This document shows, piece by piece, positions 7,143 to 14,632 of a DNA stretch of 42,228 bases. The position numbers and the translations under genes are program-made. This DNA is from an uncultured Clostridia bacterium (GTDB lineage Bacteria > Bacillota > Clostridia > Christensenellales > UBA1242), in NCBI GenBank assembly GCA_930990515.1, contig CAKNPS010000007.1, positions 1 to 42,228 on the forward strand, given 5' to 3'. The notes under the pieces were generated by a model. The model searched no databases. It saw only the letters and a program-made list of their open reading frames with translations, and had not been told where the DNA came from. Within the stretch, counting starts at the first letter, position 1; each line of letters starts with the position of its first letter.

Positions 7143-8074
7143 TGAAAACATTAAAGCAAAGACTACAAAAAAAGGTGGAACCTTGTTATCTCATTCAGGG
7201 GGAAGATATACTTTTATACGACAAGGCCCTTGAAATGATAAAAAACGCTTGCAAGATTGAACTTGAAGAGTTTAATTTTTTAAAGTTTGATGACGACACT
7301 TTTAATGGAGATGTTCTTATTGACACTCTCCAAACTTTGCCAATGGGCAGTGAGAGAAAATTGGTGCTTTTAAAAAATGTTACCAAATTTAATGACGATT
7401 TCAAGAAAAAACTTGTGGCATATTTGAAGTCGCCATTGCTTTCGACATGTCTTGTCATTTTTGATTATTTCAACAAGTTTGATTTTATCATAAGCGAAAA
7501 AGTTAGTGCTAAACGCCTTGACGAAAAAAGTTTAAGTGATATTGTTGTGAGTGAACTAAGAGACAGTGGAAAAAGCATAACTTCTGATGCTGTTAGACTT
7601 TTACTTTCATATTGCTGTGATTATTATTCTTTAATTAAAAACGAACTTGAAAAACTTAAAAGTTGCAATTTTGATGAAATTGGAGTTAAGCAAATTGAAG
7701 ACATGGTCACTCGCGAAACTGAGTGGACTGTTTTCGAACTCACTGAAGCACTTTCTAAAAAAGATGGAAGTAAAGCCATCAATCTTTTAAATTTAATGAA
7801 TAAAGACACTAAAACTTTTAATCTTATTCTCAACCACTTTAGGCGACTTTTCTTTGTGGCGATTTCTAAGGAAAGTGACCAAGAACTATGTAAGCTTTTG
7901 AATGTTAAAGAATATGCAATTGTAAAGGCTCGACAGGTTACTAGGAATTTTTCTAAAATACAACTTAAAAACATCTATGAACTTTTAGATAATGTTGATT
8001 TATATATTAAAAATGGGCAAATGCAAATTGAAAATGCGCTATATTATTTGATTTTTGGTATTCTTTATTGTTAA
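7142..8074 (+). CDS. holA: DNA polymerase III subunit delta
   Basis: 310 residues, the usual length of the clamp-loader delta subunit, which opens the sliding clamp and loads it at primed sites in a complex with gamma/tau and delta'. The N-terminal region CYLIQGEDILLYDKALEMI matches the HolA start (family members read YLLxGxDxxL), followed by an AAA+-like fold without a working Walker A motif and a C-terminal helical collar (about 200-310). The start overlaps the comEC stop, indicating translational coupling, with AGGAGG 5-7 bases upstream inside comEC. The comEC-holA order is widely conserved in Bacillota, which supports the call. Confidence 0.92.
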   Translation: MKTLKQRLQKKVEPCYLIQGEDILLYDKALEMIKNACKIELEEFNFLKFDDDTFNGDVLIDTLQTLPMGSERKLVLLKNVTKFNDDFKKKLVAYLKSPLLSTCLVIFDYFNKFDFIISEKVSAKRLDEKSLSDIVVSELRDSGKSITSDAVRLLLSYCCDYYSLIKNELEKLKSCNFDEIGVKQIEDMVTRETEWTVFELTEALSKKDGSKAINLLNLMNKDTKTFNLILNHFRRLFFVAISKESDQELCKLLNVKEYAIVKARQVTRNFSKIQLKNIYELLDNVDLYIKNGQMQIENALYYLIFGILYC

Positions 8075-8099
8075 AATATTAAAATGAAAGGAAAAAGTT

Positions 8100-8702
8100 A
8101 TGGACGAAGAATTGGAAGAAACAAAGGAAGAATTTTTACAAATTTATTATGACAACATTGAGCGTGACGGAGCGGAAGAACTCTTAGATTTTTTGGAGCG
8201 TTCCGATTTTTTCACTGCACCAGCAAGTTATCGTTTTCATTCTTCTTTTGAAGGCGGACTTTGTTTGCACTCTGTGAATGTTTATCATCGTTATGTTAAA
8301 CTTTTGGAAGGTGAATATGGCGAAGAATGGGATAAAATTATTTCCAAAGAGAGTGTGGCAATAATTGCACTTCTTCACGATATTTGTAAAGTTAATACAT
8401 ACAAGCCAGATTTAAAAAATGTTAAAAAAGATGGTGTTTGGGTCCAAGAGCCATATTATAGAGTGGAAGATTCTCTTCCTTATGGGCATGGTGAAAAGTC
8501 GGTTTATATGATTTCTGGCTTTATGAGACTTACTCGCGAAGAAGCAATGGCAATAAATTGGCACATGGGCGGATTTGACCCAAGAATTAAGGAAGGAAGC
8601 GTGCGAACGACTGATATTTTCTACCGCTATCCAACTGCTTTTCTTTTTCATATAGCTGATGGTATGGCGACCTATTTAGATGAAAAACCAACAAAGAATT
8701 AA
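8100..8702 (+). CDS. HD-domain phosphohydrolase-like protein
   Basis: 200 residues with the HD superfamily metal motif: histidine in GGLCLHSVNVYHRY (about residues 57-63) and HD in ALLHDICKVNTYK (about 93-94), then SVYM and a conserved AINWHMGG histidine near 151-154. HD proteins usually cleave phosphoesters of nucleotides or RNA; the substrate cannot be told from sequence. The start ATG 8100 follows AAAGGAAAAAG. It lies 25 bases after holA and is probably cotranscribed with comEC-holA. The next gene has its own strong promoter. The family is reasonably sure, the reaction unknown. Confidence 0.8.
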   Translation: MDEELEETKEEFLQIYYDNIERDGAEELLDFLERSDFFTAPASYRFHSSFEGGLCLHSVNVYHRYVKLLEGEYGEEWDKIISKESVAIIALLHDICKVNTYKPDLKNVKKDGVWVQEPYYRVEDSLPYGHGEKSVYMISGFMRLTREEAMAINWHMGGFDPRIKEGSVRTTDIFYRYPTAFLFHIADGMATYLDEKPTKN

Positions 8703-8752
8703 AAATTTTTTACAAAAACTAGCAAAAATTGCATTTTCTTTTTAAAAGGGTA

Positions 8753-8781
8753 TTGACAGAAAACTTAAATTAAGGTATAAT
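8753..8781 (+). promoter_or_regulatory. Near-perfect sigma-A promoter of the 942-residue orphan
   Basis: Consensus TTGACA (8753-8758) and consensus TATAAT (8776-8781) are separated by exactly 17 bases, followed by a short leader with GAGGAGG about 8 bases before ATG 8808. This is one of the strongest-looking promoters in the window and suggests high constitutive expression. Confidence 0.88.
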
Positions 8782-8807
8782 ATAGACAAGTAAACGAGGA
8801 GGTTTAT

Positions 8808-11636
8808 ATGGCAAAGTTTGATTATTATAAATTGACCGACGACTCTCAAAGAAATGTGGATACATTATTAACAGCTTTAGATAAATTTAACACAGAAAAA
8901 GGAGATGCAAGTTTTTCTTCTAAATGTGTTGATATTGAAAGTATGGGGTTAGGTTATAGAATTAGTCAAAGAGATCTTCAAGCAAAAATTGATGATCCAG
9001 CTTATTCTCAAAAAGTTATCACATTAACTTCAGGTCTTACTGGGGACTCAACACAACTTTATGCTTTTGGTAAAGATTATCCGGTTTCAGAACTTAGAGG
9101 GCAATCCTTTGTTGTAGATAAAAATGGAAAATCTTTTGTTGTTATTGGCGTTAATAGTGCTTCTGCAGATCCAGGTTCTCCAACTCAGTTGGAAGTTAGA
9201 GGTTTAACTGGTAGTATGGCAGATTTAAATAATTTATCAAGAGAAACTTCTTCATACACAAAAATCAGAGACTATACAGATCCATCTAGAGGTTTAATTA
9301 CAAGAGAAAACATATATTTTGTTGGTAATTTAGGAAAAATTATTGGCTCGAGATGTCCTAAATTGGAAAACGAACCAATAAAAGATGTTTATGGTTGCTT
9401 TGATTTACCTGTATCAAGCAGAACTATTGTTTATGGTATGGGAAGAAAAGCCACAAAAAATGCTTACTTTGATGCAAAAAGAAGTCAGAAAAAAATGGCT
9501 AAAGGTAAACCAGTAAGAAAAGGTGCTCCGGTTCTTAATGCTGACATTGCACAATTAATTTTTGTTAGAGATAGAGCAAGTGAAAAGGGAGTCTTAGATA
9601 TTTTTATCAATATTAATCCTAATGCTTCAACTATAAGATATGATTATGACCCAGCAACTGGTAAGTTAATCGATGCTATGGGAAATCCTCTTCCATTTGA
9701 AGCTTTTACTGATTCTAGACAAAATCCAGGAACATTATTTAAGGTTTCTCTTCAAGGAATTAAAGTTCTTGATGATAACCATGTTGCATTAAATCTATAT
9801 GATGCAACAACAGATACTGCCCGTAAGGGAGAACATCCAAGAAGAGTTATTTTAGAAACTGATACTCAACTCATTAGAGTATTGCAAGATGCAATTGCAC
9901 ATAACTCAACAAGAGATGGTTTTAAAACTGCTTTTGCTCCAATTTTGAGTGGACTTTCTTCTACAGAGAAAAAATCTGTTGATAATTTAAATAGAGTTGT
10001 TAATCGTAGTATTGCTGATAGGGCAAGAGTTGCAAGAGGGGAAATTACTGAAGCAGAATCAGACCAAAAAGGTTTCTTTGATAAAGTTTCTCCAATGCTT
10101 AAAACCTTAGGTGAAAAAATTTGGTCAATTGTCAAAGGGGGGCTTCTTTTCTTAGGTGGTGCTGCTCTTGGTGCAGGATTGACAGCGGGTGCAGGTGATA
10201 TTGATGTTGCTGCAAATTCAGATAAGGCAGAAGAATATGCTCAAGGAAAAGCGACGACAAAAATTGTTAGAACAGCAGAAGATATTGAAGAAGCAAATGC
10301 TGCAAGTTATAATGAATTAGCATCAAGACTTGTTATGGCAACAACCTCAGGAAAGAATGCAAAAACAACTTTAACAACCAAAACTACCGATAATTCTTCA
10401 ATCGTTCTTGATGGTTTTATGAAATATTCTTATAGCGGTGATGGAAATGAAGGAACGGTTACAATTGAACCTGGTAGAGCATCAATTATATCAAAAAACG
10501 ACTTTAATGATTTGGTAACATCTGAAGAAGTTGCTGATTCTGTCGCTCCTTTTGGAACAAACTATTCATTTAGTGCAATCGGTGGAAAGGGAAATATATA
10601 CAAAAGAGAAACCCGAATCGGTGCTGTAAGAGCTTTGGCATCAGAAGTTGCAAAAGAAGTTTCTTCACTTGAAAAAAGAGGGCTTGAACTCCCAGAAGGA
10701 ACAGTTATATATCCTAGCACAAGTGGTGACTTGACCAGTGAAAGCCAATATATTAGTGAAAGAGAAGAAATGGGTGACCAATATGCTACTGAAGTTGCGA
10801 AGGCTTATACAGATGCTTATACAATTTCTTATACACTTTCAAATCAAGATAACCAACATGATGCTAATAGAAATCCTATTCTTCCTGAAGATTATGAAGA
10901 AATTGAAGATGGGCAACATTATTACATCAATAATGAAACATTAATTAGCACTGTAAGGGATATTATTGGTGCTACTGATGCACAAATTGAAACAATTAAT
11001 GTCGTTCAACCAAATGCAGATGGGCAAGGAATTATCACAGTTTATGCAACATCAAATGATGGCGCTAATGCTCATGAAATTTCTATTCTGATTGATGATG
11101 CTGTTTCAACCACAAAAGATGTTTACACTGCATTACAAAATGCTTCAAAAGAATATAGTAGAAGCTCAATTTGTGAAGATTTTGTTTCTGCCGAAAGTGT
11201 CCTTAGCCAATTTAAAATCAACTCAAAAAGATTAAATACTTATATGGCAAATGAATTTGGAACCAGAGTTGGAAGCGGAACCACTTATATTTCAGCAAAA
11301 CCAGATGCAACAAAAAATATTAATGAATATAGTTTAAGTATTCTTTATGTTGGAGAAAATGGTGTTACTTCAACAATTGTCGATAGCATCAAATTTAATG
11401 GAACCAGTGTTCAAACAGACAATGTAATTCAAACAAGTGCATTGGTTGCTATGTATAATGGTTCTACTCCATCAAGTTTTCCATCATACAAAATTTCAAT
11501 TGATTCAAATAGTGCAGTATATCAAAACCAAGGAGAAGTTTATGTTGCTCCTGATCTTGAAATTCCAGAAGAAGAAAGTACTATAACAGCAAGCACTGTA
11601 AGACATAAATCAACAGATGATGGAAGAAGTAAATAA
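8808..11636 (+). CDS. Large orphan protein, 942 residues
   Basis: I do not recognise this protein. There is no signal peptide. Residues 1-435 are mixed alpha/beta and look soluble. A basic patch lies near 213-238 (GRKATKNAY, KRSQKKMAKGKPVRKG). A single glycine- and alanine-rich hydrophobic segment at about 439-465 (GGLLFLGGAALGAGLTAG) could be a membrane helix. The rest is Ser/Thr/Asn-rich and acidic, with the beta-rich look of extracytoplasmic repeats. A topology with an N-terminal cytoplasmic half and an exported C-terminal half is possible. The gene has a consensus promoter, strong ribosome binding site and its own terminator, so it is a single, probably abundant product. Codon use is AT-rich and uniform like its neighbours. 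Confidence 0.85.
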   Translation: MAKFDYYKLTDDSQRNVDTLLTALDKFNTEKGDASFSSKCVDIESMGLGYRISQRDLQAKIDDPAYSQKVITLTSGLTGDSTQLYAFGKDYPVSELRGQSFVVDKNGKSFVVIGVNSASADPGSPTQLEVRGLTGSMADLNNLSRETSSYTKIRDYTDPSRGLITRENIYFVGNLGKIIGSRCPKLENEPIKDVYGCFDLPVSSRTIVYGMGRKATKNAYFDAKRSQKKMAKGKPVRKGAPVLNADIAQLIFVRDRASEKGVLDIFININPNASTIRYDYDPATGKLIDAMGNPLPFEAFTDSRQNPGTLFKVSLQGIKVLDDNHVALNLYDATTDTARKGEHPRRVILETDTQLIRVLQDAIAHNSTRDGFKTAFAPILSGLSSTEKKSVDNLNRVVNRSIADRARVARGEITEAESDQKGFFDKVSPMLKTLGEKIWSIVKGGLLFLGGAALGAGLTAGAGDIDVAANSDKAEEYAQGKATTKIVRTAEDIEEANAASYNELASRLVMATTSGKNAKTTLTTKTTDNSSIVLDGFMKYSYSGDGNEGTVTIEPGRASIISKNDFNDLVTSEEVADSVAPFGTNYSFSAIGGKGNIYKRETRIGAVRALASEVAKEVSSLEKRGLELPEGTVIYPSTSGDLTSESQYISEREEMGDQYATEVAKAYTDAYTISYTLSNQDNQHDANRNPILPEDYEEIEDGQHYYINNETLISTVRDIIGATDAQIETINVVQPNADGQGIITVYATSNDGANAHEISILIDDAVSTTKDVYTALQNASKEYSRSSICEDFVSAESVLSQFKINSKRLNTYMANEFGTRVGSGTTYISAKPDATKNINEYSLSILYVGENGVTSTIVDSIKFNGTSVQTDNVIQTSALVAMYNGSTPSSFPSYKISIDSNSAVYQNQGEVYVAPDLEIPEEESTITASTVRHKSTDDGRSK

Positions 11637-11642
11637 CAAAAT

Positions 11643-11672
11643 AAAAGGACTTAAGTTTTAAGTCCTTTTTTA
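11643..11672 (+). terminator. Terminator of the 942-residue orphan gene
   Basis: AAAAGGACTTAA-GTT-TTAAGTCCTTTT stem followed by further T residues, seven bases after the stop codon. Confidence 0.9.
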
Positions 11673-11734
11673 TTGTTACAGAAAACCACGGGATAGTCCC
11701 GTGGTTCAAAAGAGGTTAACCTTTACATAAAGAT

Positions 11735-11789
11735 ACCTCCTGTGTTAAGATATCTTCGTAGTCTACACTAAATATTTAACACAGGAGGT
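11735..11789 (+). promoter_or_regulatory. Leader hairpin hiding the tnpA ribosome binding site
   Basis: A perfect 14-base inverted repeat (ACCTCCTGTGTTAA, 11735-11748, with 11776-11789) folds the AGGAGG at 11783-11788 into a stem. IS200 elements are known to repress transposase translation through such a leader structure. Confidence 0.8.
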
Positions 11790-11796
11790 TTTTGTC

Positions 11797-12252
11797 ATGC
11801 ATGACACAAATAGTTTAGCACATTCGACTTGGAATTGCAAGTATCATATTGTATTTGCCCCTAAGTACAGAAGAAAAGTATTTTTTGGAGAAAAGAGAGT
11901 AGAAATAGGAGCAATTTTAAGGCGATTGTGCGAATGGAAAAATGTAAATATTATAGAAGCAGAAGTGTGTAAGGACCATGTACATATGCTTGTAGAAATC
12001 CCGCCAAAACTTAGTGTGGCGGGATTTATGGGATATTTAAAAGGGAAAAGTACAGTACTAATATACCAAAGATTCACAAATCTAATGTTAAAATATAGGC
12101 ATAGAGAATTTTGGTGTACAGGGTATTACGTAGATACAGTTGGAAAGAATACGAAAAAGATTAAGGAGTATATCGCGAACCAGTTAAAAGAAGATAAACG
12201 GATAGAACAGTTGTCAATGCAAGAATTAGTGGACCCGTTTAAGAAAAAGTAA
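11797..12252 (+). CDS. tnpA: IS200-family Y1 transposase TnpA
   Basis: 151 residues, the normal length of the Y1 HUH transposase that excises and inserts the element as single-stranded DNA. The HUH motif is DHVHM (His61, His63) and the catalytic tyrosine is in the YxxxQ motif YIANQ (Tyr125, Gln129). ATG 11797 follows AGGAGG by 8 bases. The frame is intact. Translation is probably repressed by the leader hairpin at 11735-11789. Downstream, 12253-12320 holds further short inverted repeats near the right end. Confidence 0.95.
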   Translation: MHDTNSLAHSTWNCKYHIVFAPKYRRKVFFGEKRVEIGAILRRLCEWKNVNIIEAEVCKDHVHMLVEIPPKLSVAGFMGYLKGKSTVLIYQRFTNLMLKYRHREFWCTGYYVDTVGKNTKKIKEYIANQLKEDKRIEQLSMQELVDPFKKK

Positions 12253-12380
12253 AGCGGTTCGCGATTCGCGGAGTAGGCTACGCGTTTACGCGCCCGCTAG
12301 AACAAAGGGTTTTACCCTTACTTGAAAAACCACGGGTTTTACCCGTGGATTTTTATTTTGTTTAGGGCTTTAAAAGTTAG

Positions 12381-12530
12381 TATAAACTATGTGATGTTAA
12401 AATTTAAGCAAGTTAAATTTTAATTTTGCTAAACGCAAAAACCCAATAAATTGTGTTCATCACAGTATGTATGACCATCAGCCTCACTCTTGCAAGCAAG
12501 TTCGGCTTCCGATAATATAAGTTATTTGTA
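12381..12530 (+). repeat. Structured dispersed element, copy 1 (candidate ncRNA)
   Basis: 150 bases sharing three conserved blocks with a minus-strand copy at 38064-38219: TATAAACTATGTGATG at the start, ATGTATGACCATCAGCCTC in the middle and GTTCGGCTTCCGATAATATA at the end. A closing stem pairs TGTGATG (12390-12396) with CATCACA (12458-12464). Inside are a perfect 11-base hairpin (TTAAAATTTAA, 12397-12407, with 12413-12423), a TTTTGC/GCAAAA hairpin (12424-12440) and a CAAT/ATTG hairpin. A variable CTTGC/GCAAG stem lies between the last two conserved blocks. TTGTTT and TATAAA with 17-base spacing overlap its start. The element may be an RNA or a mobile structured repeat. Confidence 0.7.
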
Positions 12531-12558
12531 TTTGAAAGTTAAATTAAATAATCTTGTT

Positions 12559-13194
12559 TTATAAATGATTTATTATTGATTTAACTTCATCCAACAATTT
12601 AGCAATAAGATAGCCATCAATAGCTGCATGATTTACTTGTATAGAAACATTAATCCATCGTTTTCCTTTTTCGTTTATTTTCATTTTGTCAAAACTAATG
12701 TGTGGAACGAAAGAGTTTCGTTGAACATCTTGTGGGTGCGTTATATGTGTAAATTCAAACCAAGGCGTGCAAGAAATATAGGCAATAACTTGACTTCTTC
12801 TGGCGTTAGCTGGCAAAGGTTCAGTGAAGGTGGTTTGAGTTTGTAATTTCTTTTTAGTTTCGTTGCAAAATTTTTCGATGTCTGAATAATATCTGCTATT
12901 TATAATTTTAAAAATTTCTTCATCTTGTTTTTTAACGCATATATTGGCAAATTCGCAATCTTCAATCACAATTTTACCTTTAATAGAACGTATCATAAAT
13001 TCTTCGAATTTTAAAAGTGCTGTATAAAAGATATGGCACATACAAAAATAAAAAGACAAATTTTTAGATTTTGCAAATTCATAAACTTTTGACACTTCTA
13101 AAGGTGTGCAAAGTGAGATTTGTGGAATATCAAATTGATAGTATAAGTTGAAAATATCTTTGCGATTCCATGTTTCTAAATCAATTTCTTTCAT
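12559..13194 (-). CDS. Chloramphenicol acetyltransferase-family protein
   Basis: 211 residues, the standard length of type A CAT. The family active-site motif HHxxxDG appears near the C-terminus as NHAAIDG: the catalytic His and the Asp-Gly are kept, while the preceding His is Asn. The conserved N-terminal region (WNRKDIFNLYYQF) and the central FTHITHPQD, FVPHISFDK stretches fit the fold. CAT proteins are acetyl-CoA dependent trimers; chromosomal variants often act on unknown substrates, so antibiotic resistance should not be assumed. ATG 13194 is chosen because AAGGAAG precedes it; the frame is open to 13245. It has its own promoter and is convergent with the structured element at 12381. Confidence 0.85.
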   Translation of the reverse strand: MKEIDLETWNRKDIFNLYYQFDIPQISLCTPLEVSKVYEFAKSKNLSFYFCMCHIFYTALLKFEEFMIRSIKGKIVIEDCEFANICVKKQDEEIFKIINSRYYSDIEKFCNETKKKLQTQTTFTEPLPANARRSQVIAYISCTPWFEFTHITHPQDVQRNSFVPHISFDKMKINEKGKRWINVSIQVNHAAIDGYLIAKLLDEVKSIINHL

Positions 13195-13213
13195 AAAACT
13201 TCCTTTTGATATT

Positions 13214-13241
13214 ATCATACTATAAAAATAAAATTTTTCAA
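13214..13241 (-). promoter_or_regulatory. Promoter of the acetyltransferase-like gene
   Basis: On the minus strand TTGAAA (13236-13241) and TATGAT (13214-13219) are spaced by 16 bases, with the start about 20 bases before ATG. Confidence 0.6.
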
Positions 13242-13261
13242 ACAAATTTTAAAAATAAACA

Positions 13262-13843
13262 AAAATATAGTAGCCTGTGACTGATACTATACTTAGAACA
13301 AATTTCTTCGAAAGATATCGTTGCGACAAAACGCCAATGAAATGCGATTTGTTGCATATAGAGAAAAAACAAGCGAAAAGGCGATGCTTTTCAAACTTGT
13401 TTTGAAAACGAGCAAAAGCGCAGCAGCCTGTGGCTGATACTATACTTGGAACAACATTCTTCGAAAGATACCGTTGCAACACAATCGCCAATGAAATGCG
13501 ATTTGTTGCATATAGAGAAAAAACAAGCGAAAAGGCGATGCGGCGTCACAAACGGCATTCATTTTAATCTTTGTCTACTGCCAAAGATTTTACCATTCAC
13601 TTGTTTGTTCCTTATTCCAAAAAATGATAGTCATTTTTCGGAGGCCTAATTTCTTGTTTTGAAAACGAGCAAAAGCGCAGCAGCCTATGGCTGATTCTAT
13701 TCTTGGAACAACATTCTTCGAAAGATATCGTTACAACACAATCGCCAATGAAATGCGATTTGTTGCATAAAGAGAAAAAACAAGCGAAAAGGCGATGCTT
13801 TTCAAACTTGTTTTGAAAACGAGCAAAAGCGCAGTTTTTTCTC
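13262..13843 (-). repeat. Structured tandem repeat following tRNA-Leu(CAG)
   Basis: Inverted relative to the array at 3797-4179 and made of the same approximately 154-base unit. Unit landmarks (GCCTGTGRCTGATAC and variants) occur at 13273, 13426 and 13683. The unit next to the tRNA is intact: GAGAAAAAAC pairs at 13834-13843 with 13772-13781, giving a tRNA terminator hairpin whose inner stem is TTTTCAAA/TTTGAAAA. At the other tRNA-Leu the same stem is TTTTGAAA/TTTCAAAA, a compensated G-C to C-G swap. The unit farthest from the tRNA is the most diverged. The middle unit is interrupted by a 113-base insertion. Frames through the array are chance products. Confidence 0.85.
13541..13653. other. 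113-base insertion inside one repeat unit
   Basis: Between GCGATG (ending 13540) and TTGTTTTGAAAAC (from 13654) a regular unit has only CTTTTCAAAC; here 113 unrelated bases replace those ten. The insert contains a hairpin, AAAAATGA-TAG-TCATTTTT, flanked by CC and GG (about 13618-13642). It has no open frame of note, no terminal inverted repeats and no obvious target duplication. Origin unknown. Confidence 0.6.
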
Positions 13844-13929
13844 TGGTGCGGTTAAGAGGATTTGAACCTCCATGAGATTTCTCTCAATAGGACCTGAACC
13901 TATCGCGTCTGCCATTCCGCCATAACCGC
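13844..13929 (-). tRNA. tRNA-Leu(CAG)
   Basis: Class II cloverleaf on the minus strand with acceptor GCGGTTA/TAACCGC, discriminator A and encoded CCA. The loop TTCAGGT reads CAG. Its 3' end abuts the structured repeat exactly as at tRNA-Leu(TAG). Confidence 0.95.
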
Positions 13930-13938
13930 ATATATTTC

Positions 13939-13967
13939 ATTATATATATTTTGATTCTTAATGTCAA
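13939..13967 (-). promoter_or_regulatory. Promoter of tRNA-Leu(CAG)
   Basis: On the minus strand consensus TTGACA (13962-13967) and TATAAT (13939-13944) with 17-base spacing, about 10 bases before the tRNA. Confidence 0.85.
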
Positions 13968-13978
13968 GTTTTGTGTTG

Positions 13979-14060
13979 TTTAAACTATAGTTTAAGGTCT
14001 ATAAACTTTGAAACTAGCAGAAAAAAGATAGTGGAAGAATTTGTTTCCACTATTTTTTTT
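13979..14060. terminator. Terminator hairpin with no assigned gene
   Basis: GATAGTGGAA-GAATTTG-TTTCCACTAT followed by eight T residues (about 14027-14060) is a strong plus-strand terminator; six A residues before it make it usable in the other direction too. No gene lies upstream on the plus strand up to tRNA-Leu. A 16-base palindrome TTAAACTATAGTTTAA lies at 13979-13995. A short unannotated RNA is possible. Confidence 0.55.
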
Positions 14061-14157
14061 GTATTAGTTTGAAAAAGGATTGACTAAAGATAATGTTATC
14101 TAGTTTTTGAAAAAATAATTTTCAATGTCAAATTTTAGAAAAATTGAATAAAATAAG

Positions 14158-14207
14158 TTGACAGTTGAATATGTGTTCAATTATAATATAGTTGAATAAT
14201 TGTTCAA
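14158..14207 (+). promoter_or_regulatory. cad promoter with two ArsR-type operators
   Basis: TTGACA (14158-14163) and TATAAT (14182-14187) are spaced by 18 bases. TTGAATATGTGTTCAA (14165-14180) fills the spacer between them, and TTGAATAATTGTTCAA (14192-14207) follows the -10. Both are inverted repeats with TTGAA..TTCAA arms, the shape of CadC/SmtB/CzrA operators. Metal-free regulator bound here would exclude RNA polymerase; metal binding would release it. Confidence 0.85.
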
Positions 14208-14221
14208 TAGTTGGAGGTTTT

Positions 14222-14632
14222 ATGGAGTGTCATTGCAATAAAGGTGATAAATGTTGTTGTGAAACAATTCAGAAATGTGATTGTGAAATTATACATCAAG
14301 ATGTTGTGGATAAAGTGAAAAAGAGAATTTTAGATGAAGAAACTTTGCTTTTGATGGCAGATTTTTATAAGGCACTTTCAGACAGCACCCGTATGAAAAT
14401 TATTGATGTGTTATATGAAGGGGAGATGTGTGTTTGCGATATTTCTGTCCTTATTAATATGACAAAATCAGCGACTTCACATCAACTCAAATATCTTAAA
14501 GATATGAATTTGATAAAAAGTAGGAAACAAGGTAAGGAAGTTTTCTATAGTCTTGCTGATAGGCATATTGTTGAAGTTTTTGAGATAAGCAAGGAGCATA
14601 TTTTGGAGGCTAAAAATGAAAAGAATTGTTAA
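14222..14632 (+). CDS. cadC: CadC-type ArsR/SmtB metal-sensing repressor
   Basis: 136 residues. The N-terminus is cysteine-rich (MECHCNKGDKCCC) and the recognition region carries MCVCDI (Cys70, Cys72), together the soft-metal site typical of CadC sensors of Cd(II), Pb(II) and Zn(II). A winged helix (about 45-125) contains the DNA-recognition stretch TKSATSHQLKYLKDMNLIKS. ATG 14222 is used because GGAGG lies 5 bases upstream; an upstream TTG at 14192 lies in the operator and is unlikely. The gene overlaps cadA by 17 bases, so the two are translationally coupled. It should repress its own operon through the two operators just upstream. Confidence 0.92.
   Translation: MECHCNKGDKCCCETIQKCDCEIIHQDVVDKVKKRILDEETLLLMADFYKALSDSTRMKIIDVLYEGEMCVCDISVLINMTKSATSHQLKYLKDMNLIKSRKQGKEVFYSLADRHIVEVFEISKEHILEAKNEKNC

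Larger units (their letters stand above)
11680..12353 (+). mobile_element. IS200-type insertion sequence (IS200/IS605 family)
   Basis: About 670 bases with a single tnpA and no tnpB, the IS200 organisation. The ends carry related subterminal hairpins: AACCACGGG/CCCGTGGTT at 11684-11706 on the left and CCACGGGT/ACCCGTGG at 12330-12348 on the right. As expected for this family there are no terminal inverted repeats or target duplication. Both flanks are T-rich. It lies immediately downstream of the orphan gene's terminator and about 28 bases before the structured element at 12381. All hallmarks are intact, so it may be active. Confidence 0.9.

Noticed and set aside
12559-13194. Chloramphenicol resistance gene
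   Set aside because: Family membership is clear, but the HH of the active-site motif is NH and the context gives no sign of a resistance element; substrate left open.
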